Notes: generated from the sequence alone by a model not told the origin. Shown: positions 17,631 through 25,729, numbered from the stretch's first letter. The stretch: 64,000 bases of DNA from Flavobacterium amniphilum (GCF_023634845.1 NZ_JAMLJL010000008.1:124001-188000); one strand, 5' to 3'. Translations and numbers: made by a program.

Positions 17631-17729
17631 GGTGTTAAAATCTGATGCAAAAATAAACTTTTTAGGTTATGTGTTTCTTAAATAATTTATAATTCGGTAA
17701 TGCGATTAAAAAATTTGTAATTTTGCGCC

Positions 17730-18395
17730 ATGGAAAAAATCGAATTTATTCCTCGTATAGTCGAAAACAAAGACTGGATAACAATCATGTTTATTGTTAC
17801 CATCGGTCTTGTTGTGATTACCAAGGCGGCTTTTGAGAATCGGTTCAGTGATTTTATAGGTTTATTGGTTAACAACAAGTATATGAAAGTATATAAGGAT
17901 ACCAGTAACCTGATGAGTTGGTTCACAATTTTGCTTTTTGTGGTACAGCTGGTTTCTTTTTCCTTCTTTATATTGCTTGTGTTGAGTTACTTCGGATATA
18001 CGACCAAAACAAACTGGGTGAGTTTTATCCAGATTTTTACCTTTCTGAGTTTTTTCGTTTTATCCAAATTTCTGATCGAAAAGATTATTGCCGCTTCGTT
18101 TAATATTGAAAGCTTTATTGAGCAGTTCAATTTGTTTAAAGTGAGCTATAGAACCTATGTTGGGCTATTGCTTCTTCCGGTGAACATCGTACTGTTTTAT
18201 ACAAATTTGATGAATTCTTATGTGATTCTTGGTGTTTTAGTTATATTATTGATAGTTAATGCGGTAACATACCTTGTTTCATTAAGAAATTATCAAAATT
18301 TGTTTTTGAGTAAGTTGTTTTATTTTATTTTATATATTTGCGCTCTTGAAATTGCACCCTATTACTTTATGTATTATGCAATTACAAACCGATAA
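17730..18395 (+). CDS. DUF4271 integral membrane protein
   Basis: 221 residues with about six or seven hydrophobic segments: near 18-33, 63-86, 97-115, 145-160, 167-188 and 195-215. The N-terminal NRFSDFIGLLVNNKYMKVYKD, the middle TNWVSFIQIFTFLS and KVSYRTYVGLLLLPVNIVL match the DUF4271 family, which is common in Bacteroidota next to uroporphyrinogen-III synthase. The function is unknown. A TAATTTTG box ends four bases before the ATG, so a near-leaderless transcript is possible. The downstream hemD starts 11 bp later. Confidence 0.85.
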   Translation: MEKIEFIPRIVENKDWITIMFIVTIGLVVITKAAFENRFSDFIGLLVNNKYMKVYKDTSNLMSWFTILLFVVQLVSFSFFILLVLSYFGYTTKTNWVSFIQIFTFLSFFVLSKFLIEKIIAASFNIESFIEQFNLFKVSYRTYVGLLLLPVNIVLFYTNLMNSYVILGVLVILLIVNAVTYLVSLRNYQNLFLSKLFYFILYICALEIAPYYFMYYAITNR

Positions 18396-18406
18396 CAGAT
18401 TTAGGC

Positions 18407-19165
18407 ATGTCTAATATGAAAGTGAAAACTATTTTAGTATCGCAACCTGAACCCAAAGTTGATAATTCGCCTTATTTTGATTTACAGAATAAGCACAAAA
18501 TAAAAGTTGATTTCAGACCTTTTATTCACGTGGAAGGTGTTCCGGCAAAAGATGTCAGAGCTCAGAAAATCGATTTAAACAACTTTACTGCGATTATATT
18601 AACAAGTAAAAATTCGGTAGACCACTTTTTCAGGGTTGCTGAAGAAATGCGTTATAAGGTGCCGGAAGATTTAAGATATTTTTGCCAGAGTGAAGCGATT
18701 GCTTACTATTTGCAAAAATATGTAGTGTACAGAAAACGTAAGATTTATGTGGGTCAGAAAGACTTTGCTGATATGTCTGCGCTTTTCAAAAAATACAAAG
18801 ATGAAAAATTCCTGTTACCGGCATCTGATCAGTTAAATGCAGATGTTCCGCAAACATTGAATAATTTAAAATTGGATTGGACACCTGGAACTTTTTACAA
18901 AACGGTAATGAGTGATTTGTCTGACTTGAAGGATGTGTATTATGATGTTTTGGCATTTTTCAGTCCGACGGGAATTAAATCATTATTTAAAAATTTCCCT
19001 GATTTCCAGCAAAATAATACACGTATAGCGGTTTTTGGAAGTACAACCCAAAAAGAAGCTTTAGAGCATGGTTTGAGAGTGGATATTATGGCTCCAACGC
19101 CTGAAGCTCCATCAATGACAATGGCTCTTGAAAAATATGTAGCCGAGGTTAATAAAGGTAAATAA
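18407..19165 (+). CDS. hemD: Uroporphyrinogen-III synthase
   Basis: 252 residues with the low-conservation HemD fold: TILVSQPEPKVDNSPYF at the start, IILTSKNSVDHFF, the hinge region and LPASDQLNAD, then VLAFFSPTGIKSLFKNFPDF and FGSTTQKEALEHGL, which matches the family's GxxTxxAxxxxG segment. It cyclises hydroxymethylbilane in haem synthesis. ATG 18416 (MKVKTIL) is an equally plausible start. It is linked to the DUF4271 gene upstream and ends at a strong terminator. Confidence 0.88.
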   Translation: MSNMKVKTILVSQPEPKVDNSPYFDLQNKHKIKVDFRPFIHVEGVPAKDVRAQKIDLNNFTAIILTSKNSVDHFFRVAEEMRYKVPEDLRYFCQSEAIAYYLQKYVVYRKRKIYVGQKDFADMSALFKKYKDEKFLLPASDQLNADVPQTLNNLKLDWTPGTFYKTVMSDLSDLKDVYYDVLAFFSPTGIKSLFKNFPDFQQNNTRIAVFGSTTQKEALEHGLRVDIMAPTPEAPSMTMALEKYVAEVNKGK

Positions 19166-19171
19166 AGAAAG

Positions 19172-19197
19172 TCCCGATGTAAATCGGGATTTTTTTA
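19172..19197 (+). terminator. Intrinsic terminator of the DUF4271-hemD unit
   Basis: A 7-bp stem (TCCCGAT/ATCGGGA) with a four-base loop, followed by seven T. Confidence 0.9.
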
Positions 19198-19235
19198 TGC
19201 TTTTTATTTACTTTTACGTATCAAATAACAAAACT

Positions 19236-19997
19236 ATGTCAACTAACGGAACCATCACCACAAAAATTGAAAATAAGGTCGCTACCATTACTTTTTTCCA
19301 TCCTGCCAGTAATTCATTTCCAAGTGTCCAGCTAAAAGAGCTGACCAGACAACTGGATTTGTTGAGTGATAATGATGAAGTCTCCGTTGTTGTGTTGCAA
19401 AGTACCGGAGGCGGTGCTTTTTGTGCAGGAGCTTCATTTGATGAATTGTTGTCTATTGATAATCTGGAAGACGGTACTGCTTTTTTCAGTGGATTTGCCA
19501 ATGTAATTAATGCTATGAGAAGGTGCAGTAAAATTATAGTGGGAAGAGTACAGGGTAAGGCTGTTGGTGGGGGCGTTGGTTTGGTTTCTGCGTGTGATTA
19601 TGCTTTTGCGGTGCAAAGTGCTGCTGTTAAGTTGTCTGAAATTGCTATTGGAATAGGTCCGTTTGTAATTGAGCCGGCAGTTTCCAGAAAAATAGGGAAA
19701 ACAGCGATGTCACAAATGGCTTTGCAACCTACCGAATGGAAATCAGCGCAGTGGGCACATCAAAAAGGATTGTATTCTGAAATATTTGCTTCTATTGTGG
19801 AAATGGATTCGGCTTTGCATGCATATGTGGCGAATCTTAGTTCTTATAATCCCGATGCTTTGTCAGAAATAAAAAAAGTATTGTGGGAAGGTACCGAAAA
19901 CTGGCCTGAACTTTTATACCATAGAGCTGCTGTTTCGGGAAAATTAGTGTTGAGTGATTTTACACGTAATGCCTTGAGTCAATTTAAAAATCAATAA
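19236..19997 (+). CDS. Enoyl-CoA hydratase/isomerase family protein
   Basis: 253 residues from ATG 19236; the frame extends 39 bases upstream into the hemD terminator, which rules that longer start out. The crotonase oxyanion motifs are visible: GGGAFCAGASFDEL and VQGKAVGGGVGLVSACDYAFA. The position usually held by one catalytic glutamate reads VKLSEIAIGIGPF. It probably acts on a CoA thioester in fatty-acid or amino-acid catabolism; the substrate cannot be set. It is convergent with arfB with no spacer. Confidence 0.88.
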   Translation: MSTNGTITTKIENKVATITFFHPASNSFPSVQLKELTRQLDLLSDNDEVSVVVLQSTGGGAFCAGASFDELLSIDNLEDGTAFFSGFANVINAMRRCSKIIVGRVQGKAVGGGVGLVSACDYAFAVQSAAVKLSEIAIGIGPFVIEPAVSRKIGKTAMSQMALQPTEWKSAQWAHQKGLYSEIFASIVEMDSALHAYVANLSSYNPDALSEIKKVLWEGTENWPELLYHRAAVSGKLVLSDFTRNALSQFKNQ

Positions 19998-20399
19998 TCA
20001 GAAATCAGGTTTTCGTCTGGAGTTTTTGATTTCGGAATTGTTTTTCTTTTCATTTAAGCGTTTTTCTTTTACTCCTTTGGGAACTTTGGTTTCTTTTCTT
20101 GCTTTGGGTTTAACCAAAGCTTTCTGTAGTAAATCAAAAAGTTTTTTTGTAACTGTTTCTTTGTTTTTGCGTTGGCTTCTGTCTTCTTCGCAGGTGAGAA
20201 GTAAAATGTTTTCCTGGGAAAGTTTCTTCCCTAATTTAGCTATAAGCCATTCTTTTTCTTCTTCTGTAAGACCTTTGGAAATATTTAAGTTAAAAGATAA
20301 GACTACTTTGCTGGAAACCTTGTTGACGTTTTGTCCGCCCGCACCACTGCTTCGAACGGCTTTATATTCAAGTTCAGACAAAATAATTTCTTCAACCAT
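19998..20399 (-). CDS. arfB: Peptidyl-tRNA hydrolase ArfB (ribosome rescue)
   Basis: 133 residues. It has a single release-factor catalytic domain with SSGAGGQNVNKVSS, so the GGQ that hydrolyses peptidyl-tRNA is intact, and lacks the codon-recognition domains of RF1/RF2. The C-terminus is the basic tail that enters the empty mRNA channel (KPKARKETKVPKGVKEKRLNEKK). These are the defining features of ArfB/YaeJ, which frees stalled ribosomes. It lies two bases after the NadR-DUF4301 gene and is probably the last gene of that operon. Confidence 0.95.
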   Translation of the reverse strand: MVEEIILSELEYKAVRSSGAGGQNVNKVSSKVVLSFNLNISKGLTEEEKEWLIAKLGKKLSQENILLLTCEEDRSQRKNKETVTKKLFDLLQKALVKPKARKETKVPKGVKEKRLNEKKNNSEIKNSRRKPDF

Positions 20400-20401
20400 G
20401 T

Positions 20402-22507
20402 TTAATCGGGTTGGTGGTTTGACTTTAATAAATCGTTTACTGTTTTTACCGGGTTAAATGTTTCGATCGGAACTTCAATGAATAGGGTAATCCAATTGGC
20501 CATGCTTCCATTCCAAAGTCCGGGTAATTCATATGCCTTGTATGTTTTTCCGTCTTTACTTTTTTCAACAATAAAACCTGTTTCCGGATTTGTGTAATCC
20601 AGTAAGTTGAATTTTTTTCCTTTGTGGTTCTTAATTCCGCAAACCAGATCAACCGGATTAAAGTGAGTAGCACTTTTAAAAAGTTTTTCCTGAGATGGAT
20701 TTTCCAGGTCTATTTGCGCCGATTCAACTATCTGTAACGAAACTGATCCGTCTTTTTCTTTTATCCAAAAAGGTCCGCCGCCAGGTTCCTGTTCGTTTTT
20801 AACCATTCCGCATACGCGTATGGGGCGGTTTAAAATTGACTTTAAGCGTTTTATTTTACTTTCGTTTTTATAGTCATTAAAGCTGGTTGGAATGGAAATA
20901 TTTAATTCAGTCTCAATGAATTTTACCACATTTTTCATGCAGTCTTTAGAAATTTCATCCTGATTATTAAAAAGGCGGATGTGTTCAAAAACTTGTTGTT
21001 GTTTTTCAATTAAGAAGCCTCCTAAAGCTTTTTTATATAAAGCTATGGTTTCTAAATTGTTGTGGCTGACATTGTCGATGTTTTTAATGAAAATAATATC
21101 CGAATCCCTTTCGTTTAAGTTGTGAAGTAAAGCGCCGTGTCCGCCGGGTCTGAAAATAATATTTCCATGGGCGTCCTTATTGGTTATAAATTTATCATTC
21201 AGTGTGATTGAATCAGTTAAAGGGTTCTGAATGGAAAAACTATAATCAATTTTTTTTCCTGCTTCTTTTTGAGTACGTTTTATAATAGCGTCAAAATCAG
21301 CTTCATGTTCTTCCGAAATCGTGAAATGAATCTTGGCTTTTTCTCCGTTGGAACAATATGCGAACACTTCTTTTAAATGTTCTTCAATAGGAGTTACATT
21401 CGTGCTGTTATATTGATGGAAAGGTAATATTCCTTTTGGTTTATTGATGTAATCAAAATTTTTATCGTTTAAGATGGTCGCAATAAACAGATGGTTTTTC
21501 CGGTCTCTTGAAAAGGTATTGAAGTCAGGAAAAACACCTTTTAAATAATGGTCGGTCTCTTTGAAAAAAGGCAACTTGTCCATGGCAACAATAAAAGTAG
21601 CCAAAGCATTATTTTGGGTTCTGTTAATGTAGCCGTTTATGGTTTCAGAAGCCGGGTTGTAATCCCGGAGGAAATCACTCAGAAATTTAAACATTCTGCT
21701 GGCGGCACCTGAAGCCGGGACGAATTTTTCTGTAGAATAATTATTGTTCTGATTGTCAAAAATGTCACTATAGTATTTGAATTCGTTTTCAGTAAGCTGA
21801 AATACACCATTGTTGATGGTTGCAGGTTGTTCAATAACGATTTTTGAAACACCAGCTTTTATATTATTGATTTGATTAACAGTGTAATCAATGTCTTTCT
21901 TAGTGTTATGTAAAGCAATGAAGTCGTGGTTGGTTAATCCTGCTTTTTTTGCTTTTTCTAAATTGGAAACAATTTTAATGGCTTTTTGGAGGCGCTCTTC
22001 TTGATTTCCGGAAATTAGGATGTATGGTTTTTTGTAATCAATTAAGGCTTTTTCAAAAACGGTGAATGAATTGTCGCGGTATTCCTGACTGTCTCTCAGC
22101 CCGTCGTCTTCCCAGGGAACATCAATGTCTGTTAAGAAATATAAATCATATTCGTGTAAGCGGGCAGCTTCTTCCAGTTCGTCTGTGCAGTGGTTGTAAT
22201 AGATATCAGAAAATACTTTTGTGACAAGTGAGTTGGTGTCGCAAAATAAAAAGCGGTTTGCTTTTTCCAAAGCATTATTTTCTAATTGTGTCTGACCTAT
22301 TGCAATGGGTAATAAGTCAGATTCGTCACATATAGCGTTGTGTTTGTTTAATTTTTCCTGAAGGTATTCTCTGGCAAATTCTTCAATCCAGACTGTGTCA
22401 AAGTGTTCGGCTAATTCTCTGGCAAGCGTGGTTTTTCCAGTGCTTTCAGGTCCGTAAAGCGTTACTTTTATAATTGAAGTTTCTTTTTGTCTAAGATCTT
22501 TCTCCAT
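20402..22507 (-). CDS. Fusion of a NadR-type nucleotide kinase domain with DUF4301
   Basis: 701 residues. Residues 12-185 are a P-loop kinase like the ribosylnicotinamide-kinase domain of NadR: GPESTGKTTLARELA at 19-33, EEFAREYL, FCDTNSLVT and a lid region (DIDVPWEDDGLRD). From about residue 195 the protein is a full-length DUF4301: KFVPASGAASRMFKF (about 262-276) resembles a nucleotidyltransferase G-x-G-x-R-M loop, followed by RPGGHGALLHNLNERDSD (about 452) and PGGGPFWI. The pnuC gene overlaps its 5' end by 40 bp, supporting phosphorylation of imported nicotinamide riboside by the N-terminal half. The role of DUF4301 is unknown. Confidence 0.85.
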   Translation of the reverse strand: MEKDLRQKETSIIKVTLYGPESTGKTTLARELAEHFDTVWIEEFAREYLQEKLNKHNAICDESDLLPIAIGQTQLENNALEKANRFLFCDTNSLVTKVFSDIYYNHCTDELEEAARLHEYDLYFLTDIDVPWEDDGLRDSQEYRDNSFTVFEKALIDYKKPYILISGNQEERLQKAIKIVSNLEKAKKAGLTNHDFIALHNTKKDIDYTVNQINNIKAGVSKIVIEQPATINNGVFQLTENEFKYYSDIFDNQNNNYSTEKFVPASGAASRMFKFLSDFLRDYNPASETINGYINRTQNNALATFIVAMDKLPFFKETDHYLKGVFPDFNTFSRDRKNHLFIATILNDKNFDYINKPKGILPFHQYNSTNVTPIEEHLKEVFAYCSNGEKAKIHFTISEEHEADFDAIIKRTQKEAGKKIDYSFSIQNPLTDSITLNDKFITNKDAHGNIIFRPGGHGALLHNLNERDSDIIFIKNIDNVSHNNLETIALYKKALGGFLIEKQQQVFEHIRLFNNQDEISKDCMKNVVKFIETELNISIPTSFNDYKNESKIKRLKSILNRPIRVCGMVKNEQEPGGGPFWIKEKDGSVSLQIVESAQIDLENPSQEKLFKSATHFNPVDLVCGIKNHKGKKFNLLDYTNPETGFIVEKSKDGKTYKAYELPGLWNGSMANWITLFIEVPIETFNPVKTVNDLLKSNHQPD

Positions 22508-23088
22508 TCCAGATAAGCCATAATGGCTAATAGTGTAAAAATTAGGTATTGTAATGACAGCATTCCTAGACCTCTGTAAGCATATAGCGGAACAACAACG
22601 ATATCACCAATAATCCACAATGTCCAGTTTTCTATTTTCTTCTTGGCCATGTACCACATTCCGGTGAAGAAAATACCAGATGCAAAAATATCAAAATAAT
22701 TTTCGGTTTTTATCTCATAATCGAAGTATTTGTAAATACCAATGACAATAAATATTGTAAGGATGAATAATATGAGGCCGGAATATTTTTCAATTGTGTT
22801 TGTACGCGTGATTTCAAGCTGCTCGTCATTCTTTCCCTTTGACCAATTCCACCAGCCGTAAATGCTCATGATTGAAAAATACAGATTAATCATCATGTCA
22901 CCTAAATATCCGGCACGCCAAAGTAAGTAAACGCTGATTACTGTTGCTATCAGTCCGGTTGGATACACTAAGATGTTTTCTTTTTTGGCATACCACACAC
23001 TGAATATACCGAAAATGAAAGCAATGGCTTCCAGGATAATCTGCCAGAGCGGGGCATTTTTATAGGCTTCAATAAAAAAATCAAGCAT
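22468..23088 (-). CDS. pnuC: Nicotinamide riboside transporter PnuC
   Basis: 206 residues from ATG 23088; the longer frame would overlap the upstream gene and lacks support. Seven or so hydrophobic segments and the PnuC signatures are visible: IFGIFSVWYAKKENILVYPTG near the N-terminus, the loop SIYGWWNWSKGK with its WxxW, and WTLWIIGDIVVVPLYAYRG near the C-terminus. PnuC carries nicotinamide riboside by facilitated diffusion, trapped by intracellular phosphorylation. The kinase partner is the next gene, which it overlaps by 40 bp. Confidence 0.93.
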   Translation of the reverse strand: MLDFFIEAYKNAPLWQIILEAIAFIFGIFSVWYAKKENILVYPTGLIATVISVYLLWRAGYLGDMMINLYFSIMSIYGWWNWSKGKNDEQLEITRTNTIEKYSGLILFILTIFIVIGIYKYFDYEIKTENYFDIFASGIFFTGMWYMAKKKIENWTLWIIGDIVVVPLYAYRGLGMLSLQYLIFTLLAIMAYLEWRKILDKKKLQL

Positions 23089-23101
23089 GACAGTTGGATG
23101 G

Positions 23102-23812
23102 TTAATAGTTAAAAAAATTGATATCGTTTTCGAAAGCAGTTCCAATAACCACTAAGTCGGCTCCGGCTGCATAAGCATCGTCAATAGCTTTTTTGGTTCG
23201 GATACCGCCGCCTACAATTACCGGAATTTCGATTTGACCCGATACTTTTTCTATCATTTCTAAAGGAACTGTCTGTTGAGCACCACTTCCGGCCTCAAGA
23301 TAGATGAGTTTGTTGCCGATGTATTCTCCGGCCTGTGCGGTTTGCAAAGTATAGCCGGGATTGTTTCTGCTGAGCGGTGTGGTTTGGCTTATGCGTTCAA
23401 CTGCTGTTTGTTTTCCACTTTCGATAAGTATGTATCCGGTTGATATTACTTCGAGTTGGGTTTTCTTTAAAATGGGTACGGCGTTTACCTGATGTTCTAT
23501 TAGGTAATCAGGGTTTCGGCCTGATAATAAAGTCAGGAAAAGAATGGCATCGGCTTTTTCGGAAATTTGTGATGGATTTCCCGGAAAAAGAACAATTGGT
23601 AATTCTATTTGTTGTTTCAGTGAAAGGATAAGTTCGTCAATAATGTCTGTCTCTACTATACTTCCGCCTACGAAAATGTGGGTAGCCGGAGATTTTTTAA
23701 TTTTCTCCATTAAGGAAGGTAGTGAATCCATGTTGATTTTGTCAGGATCCAATAAAATGGCCAACAATTTTTGGTTATTCTCTTTAGCTGCTACAATTTG
23801 CGGGTAAACCAT
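23102..23812 (-). CDS. Geranylgeranylglyceryl/heptaprenylglyceryl phosphate synthase family protein
   Basis: 236 residues forming a TIM barrel of the PcrB/GGGPS family: LLAILLDPDKINMDSL at the N-terminus with the acidic metal site, FVGGSIVETD, ISTGYILIESGKQTAVE, YLEAGSGAQQTVP, and VIVGGGIRTKKAIDDAYAAGADLVVIGTAFE for phosphate binding. It joins a polyprenyl diphosphate to glycerol-1-phosphate, making an archaeal-type ether lipid precursor. Homologues are reported in Bacteroidota, but their physiological lipid is poorly defined. It is the first gene of the operon with pnuC, 13 bp upstream. Confidence 0.92.
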   Translation of the reverse strand: MVYPQIVAAKENNQKLLAILLDPDKINMDSLPSLMEKIKKSPATHIFVGGSIVETDIIDELILSLKQQIELPIVLFPGNPSQISEKADAILFLTLLSGRNPDYLIEHQVNAVPILKKTQLEVISTGYILIESGKQTAVERISQTTPLSRNNPGYTLQTAQAGEYIGNKLIYLEAGSGAQQTVPLEMIEKVSGQIEIPVIVGGGIRTKKAIDDAYAAGADLVVIGTAFENDINFFNY

Positions 23813-23903
23813 TTCTTCTTGCTTATTCAGTTGTAAAAGTAGGTCTTTTTTAAAATCGGTAAAATTTTAATGGTAATTTTGTTGGTGAACCTATCAAAAT
23901 AAT

Positions 23904-24500
23904 ATGATTTCTGAAGCATTACTGATTTCAAATGGGGCGATTGCCAAGAAGTATAAAAAAGGAAGCCTGATTTTTAAAGAAAATGAATTACCGCTGTATT
24001 ATTATCAGATTGTAACCGGTGAAGTTAAAATGTGTAACTTCAATGACGAAGGGAAAGAATTTATTCAGGGAATTTTTCATCACGGACAGAGTTTTGGTGA
24101 ACCGCCATTGTTTTTGGAGCGGGTGTTTCCTGCCAATGCAATTGCGGTAACCGATTGTGAATTACTGGTAATGAAAAAAGAATTGTTCAGAAGATTGGTA
24201 ACGGAGAATGCAGAAGTTTCGCTGGCAGTTATTGAAAATTTATCCCGGCGTCTCCATTATAAGGCGGTCATGTCTGCCGAAATCTCTTCACAGGATCCGG
24301 AACACCGTTTACTCACTTTAATGGATTATTCGATCCGTTTTTTTAAAATCGAAAAAGAACCGGAAGGTTACCGTATTGATTTGACCCGTCAGCAGATGGC
24401 TGATTTAACCGGTCTAAGGGTGGAAACGGTAATCCGTTCCATAAAAACCCTTGAAACAAAAAAGAAGATAAAAATCATTAACAGGAAAGTTTTCCGGTAA
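23904..24500 (+). CDS. Crp/Fnr family transcriptional regulator
   Basis: 198 residues. An N-terminal cyclic-nucleotide-binding fold (residues 10-120; GSLIFKENELPLYYYQIVTGEV, GQSFGEPPLF) is joined by a long dimer helix to a winged HTH (IDLTRQQMADLTGLRVETVIRSIKTLE). No Fnr-type cysteine cluster is present, and the cAMP phosphate-binding arginine of Crp is not obvious, so the ligand is unknown. A candidate palindromic target lies 11 bp after its stop, in front of the next gene, which suggests a regulator-target pair. A TAATTTTG box sits at 23874-23881. Confidence 0.92.
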   Translation: MISEALLISNGAIAKKYKKGSLIFKENELPLYYYQIVTGEVKMCNFNDEGKEFIQGIFHHGQSFGEPPLFLERVFPANAIAVTDCELLVMKKELFRRLVTENAEVSLAVIENLSRRLHYKAVMSAEISSQDPEHRLLTLMDYSIRFFKIEKEPEGYRIDLTRQQMADLTGLRVETVIRSIKTLETKKKIKIINRKVFR

Positions 24501-24511
24501 TTTTTCCTTTA

Positions 24512-24531
24512 TGATTTGAGTCATAAAATCA
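24512..24531. promoter_or_regulatory. Candidate Crp/Fnr operator (TGATTT-N8-AAATCA)
   Basis: A perfect 6-bp inverted repeat with an 8-nt spacer, centred at 24521.5. With the -7 box at 24548-24555 the expected start of transcription is near 24562, which places the centre at about -41, the classic class II activator position. No -33 TTG is present, as expected for an activator-dependent promoter. Confidence 0.5.
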
Positions 24532-24547
24532 GGATGTAAGTGTGAAT

Positions 24548-24555
24548 TAACTTTG
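24548..24555 (+). promoter_or_regulatory. -7 box TAACTTTG of the small membrane protein gene
   Basis: This matches TAnnTTTG, 20 bp before the ATG, with no TTG at -33. Confidence 0.5.
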
Positions 24556-24575
24556 TTGTAATAAAAACAAAGATT

Positions 24576-24863
24576 ATGACACTTTATCAAAAAGCATTGG
24601 GAGATTTTCGCAAAGGATACATGGGATTTGCGACTTTGGCAATTATTGGGCAGAGCTGTTTCGGATCAGTTGCAGTAATGTATATTCTTCAAAATGGGAC
24701 TTCATTTGGACAGATGATTCAGTTGGCGGCAGTTGTAATTGCCTGTATGATTCTTAACGGTTCGATTTTGTCACAGCAAAAGCCAAAATTGGTTTTCGAC
24801 TTACTGTTAGTCAGTATTTTGGTTAGTTTTGTTATGATTGTGTTGAATACAATTTTTATTTAA
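24576..24863 (+). CDS. Small hypothetical integral membrane protein
   Basis: 95 residues with three hydrophobic segments (about 17-37, 47-63 and 72-94) and a short charged N-terminus (MTLYQKALGDFRKG). I do not recognise a family. It lies 75 bp after the Crp/Fnr gene and has a promoter with a candidate operator for such a regulator, so it is likely its direct target. It is convergent with the phosphopantetheinyl transferase gene, three bases away. Confidence 0.75.
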   Translation: MTLYQKALGDFRKGYMGFATLAIIGQSCFGSVAVMYILQNGTSFGQMIQLAAVVIACMILNGSILSQQKPKLVFDLLLVSILVSFVMIVLNTIFI

Positions 24864-24866
24864 CCG

Positions 24867-25523
24867 TTATTTCCCGTGGCGTGCACAAATGAGCATATAA
24901 TTCTGTTTTTCAGTGTTGGAGCCATTTGGGATTATCTCTTCAAAACAGATGTCGAAGTTTTCGATTTGATTGTTGAAATGTAATTCGGCTTTGCAGATTT
25001 TATCAGAAAGTAAAAAATCTTTTTCGAAAATATGATCTGAGAAACTGATGCCAACCTCATTTTTAACTTTGAAAATTGCTTCCTTGGTTCCCCAAATCAC
25101 GGTGGCTTTTTTCGTTTGATCTTCCGGTGAAAGATTTTCGAGATGCCACATTTCCATAAACCGCGGAGCAATACGCAATACTTTTTCTTTGATTTGTTCG
25201 ATGTCTATTCCGATGTTTTTCCTGCTCAGGGCAATTGCCGAAAAATCGAAAGAATGTGAGATTGAAATATGGGTGCCGTCATTTAAATGCGGTTTCCCGA
25301 ATTCGTCATAAAACAAATCAAAATCGGTGTAGCCACAATGTTGAAGTAGCATCCGGACGCTCAAAAATCCCTTTTGATGGCTTTCTGATTTCATGTTTTC
25401 CATCCGGGCCAAAGAAGTGTCTTTGAGGGATGCCTGACGGAATAGTTCATTAAAATCTTCGGTTATTTCCCAAAGGAAAACCGTAGTGTCATTGTTGATA
25501 TGGATGGTCTTGAATAAAGGCAT
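24867..25523 (-). CDS. 4'-phosphopantetheinyl transferase superfamily protein
   Basis: 218 residues of the Sfp/AcpT type. The signatures are HISISHSFDFSAIALS, then GIDIEQIKEKVLRIAPRF (magnesium-binding acid pair) and WGTKEAIFKVKNEVGISFSD, the W-x-x-K-E-A motif. It moves phosphopantetheine from CoA to a carrier-protein serine. With no polyketide or NRPS genes nearby, it may serve fatty-acid, flexirubin-type or other carrier proteins encoded elsewhere. Confidence 0.92.
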   Translation of the reverse strand: MPLFKTIHINNDTTVFLWEITEDFNELFRQASLKDTSLARMENMKSESHQKGFLSVRMLLQHCGYTDFDLFYDEFGKPHLNDGTHISISHSFDFSAIALSRKNIGIDIEQIKEKVLRIAPRFMEMWHLENLSPEDQTKKATVIWGTKEAIFKVKNEVGISFSDHIFEKDFLLSDKICKAELHFNNQIENFDICFEEIIPNGSNTEKQNYMLICARHGK

Positions 25524-25534
25524 GGCTCTCTAAA

Positions 25535-25633
25535 ATAGCCCCGGTTGAAGCGGCATCCTTTTTAAAATTGTCAACTGAGCCTGTCGAAGTTCAATTTTAA
25601 AAAGATACAGCGGAAGACGGGAAATAGCTCCTA
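25535..25633 (+). ncRNA. Candidate structured element, copy 1 (TTGAAGC...AGCGGAAG core)
   Basis: A nested fold on the + strand: outer AGC/GCT (25537-39 with 25627-29) and CCCG/CGGG (25540-43 with 25618-21), conserved-looking unpaired TTGAAGC (25545-51) and AGCGGAAG (25609-16), and a perfect inner stem of 13 bp (25558-70 with 25592-604). The 21-nt loop contains ACTGAGCCTGTCGAAGT, a short sequence I know as dispersed in many bacterial genomes. A second copy is on the minus strand at 52511-52636. It may be an RNA or a non-coding mobile element; I recall similar sequences as repeated in Flavobacterium. Confidence 0.5.
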
Positions 25634-25698
25634 AAATTAAATATGCTGAAAATTAGTGTTTTATATTTATTAAACAAATATTAAATATCGATTAATAA

Positions 25699-25729
25699 TT
25701 GGGAAATCGAAAACTAATCAGTAATTTTG
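25699..25729 (+). promoter_or_regulatory. ahcY promoter TTG-N20-TAATTTTG
   Basis: TTG at 25699-25701 and TAATTTTG at 25722-25729 match the Bacteroidota consensus at ideal spacing, 36 bp before the ahcY ATG. The structured element 25535-25633 lies upstream of this promoter, so it is not in the ahcY leader. Confidence 0.7.
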
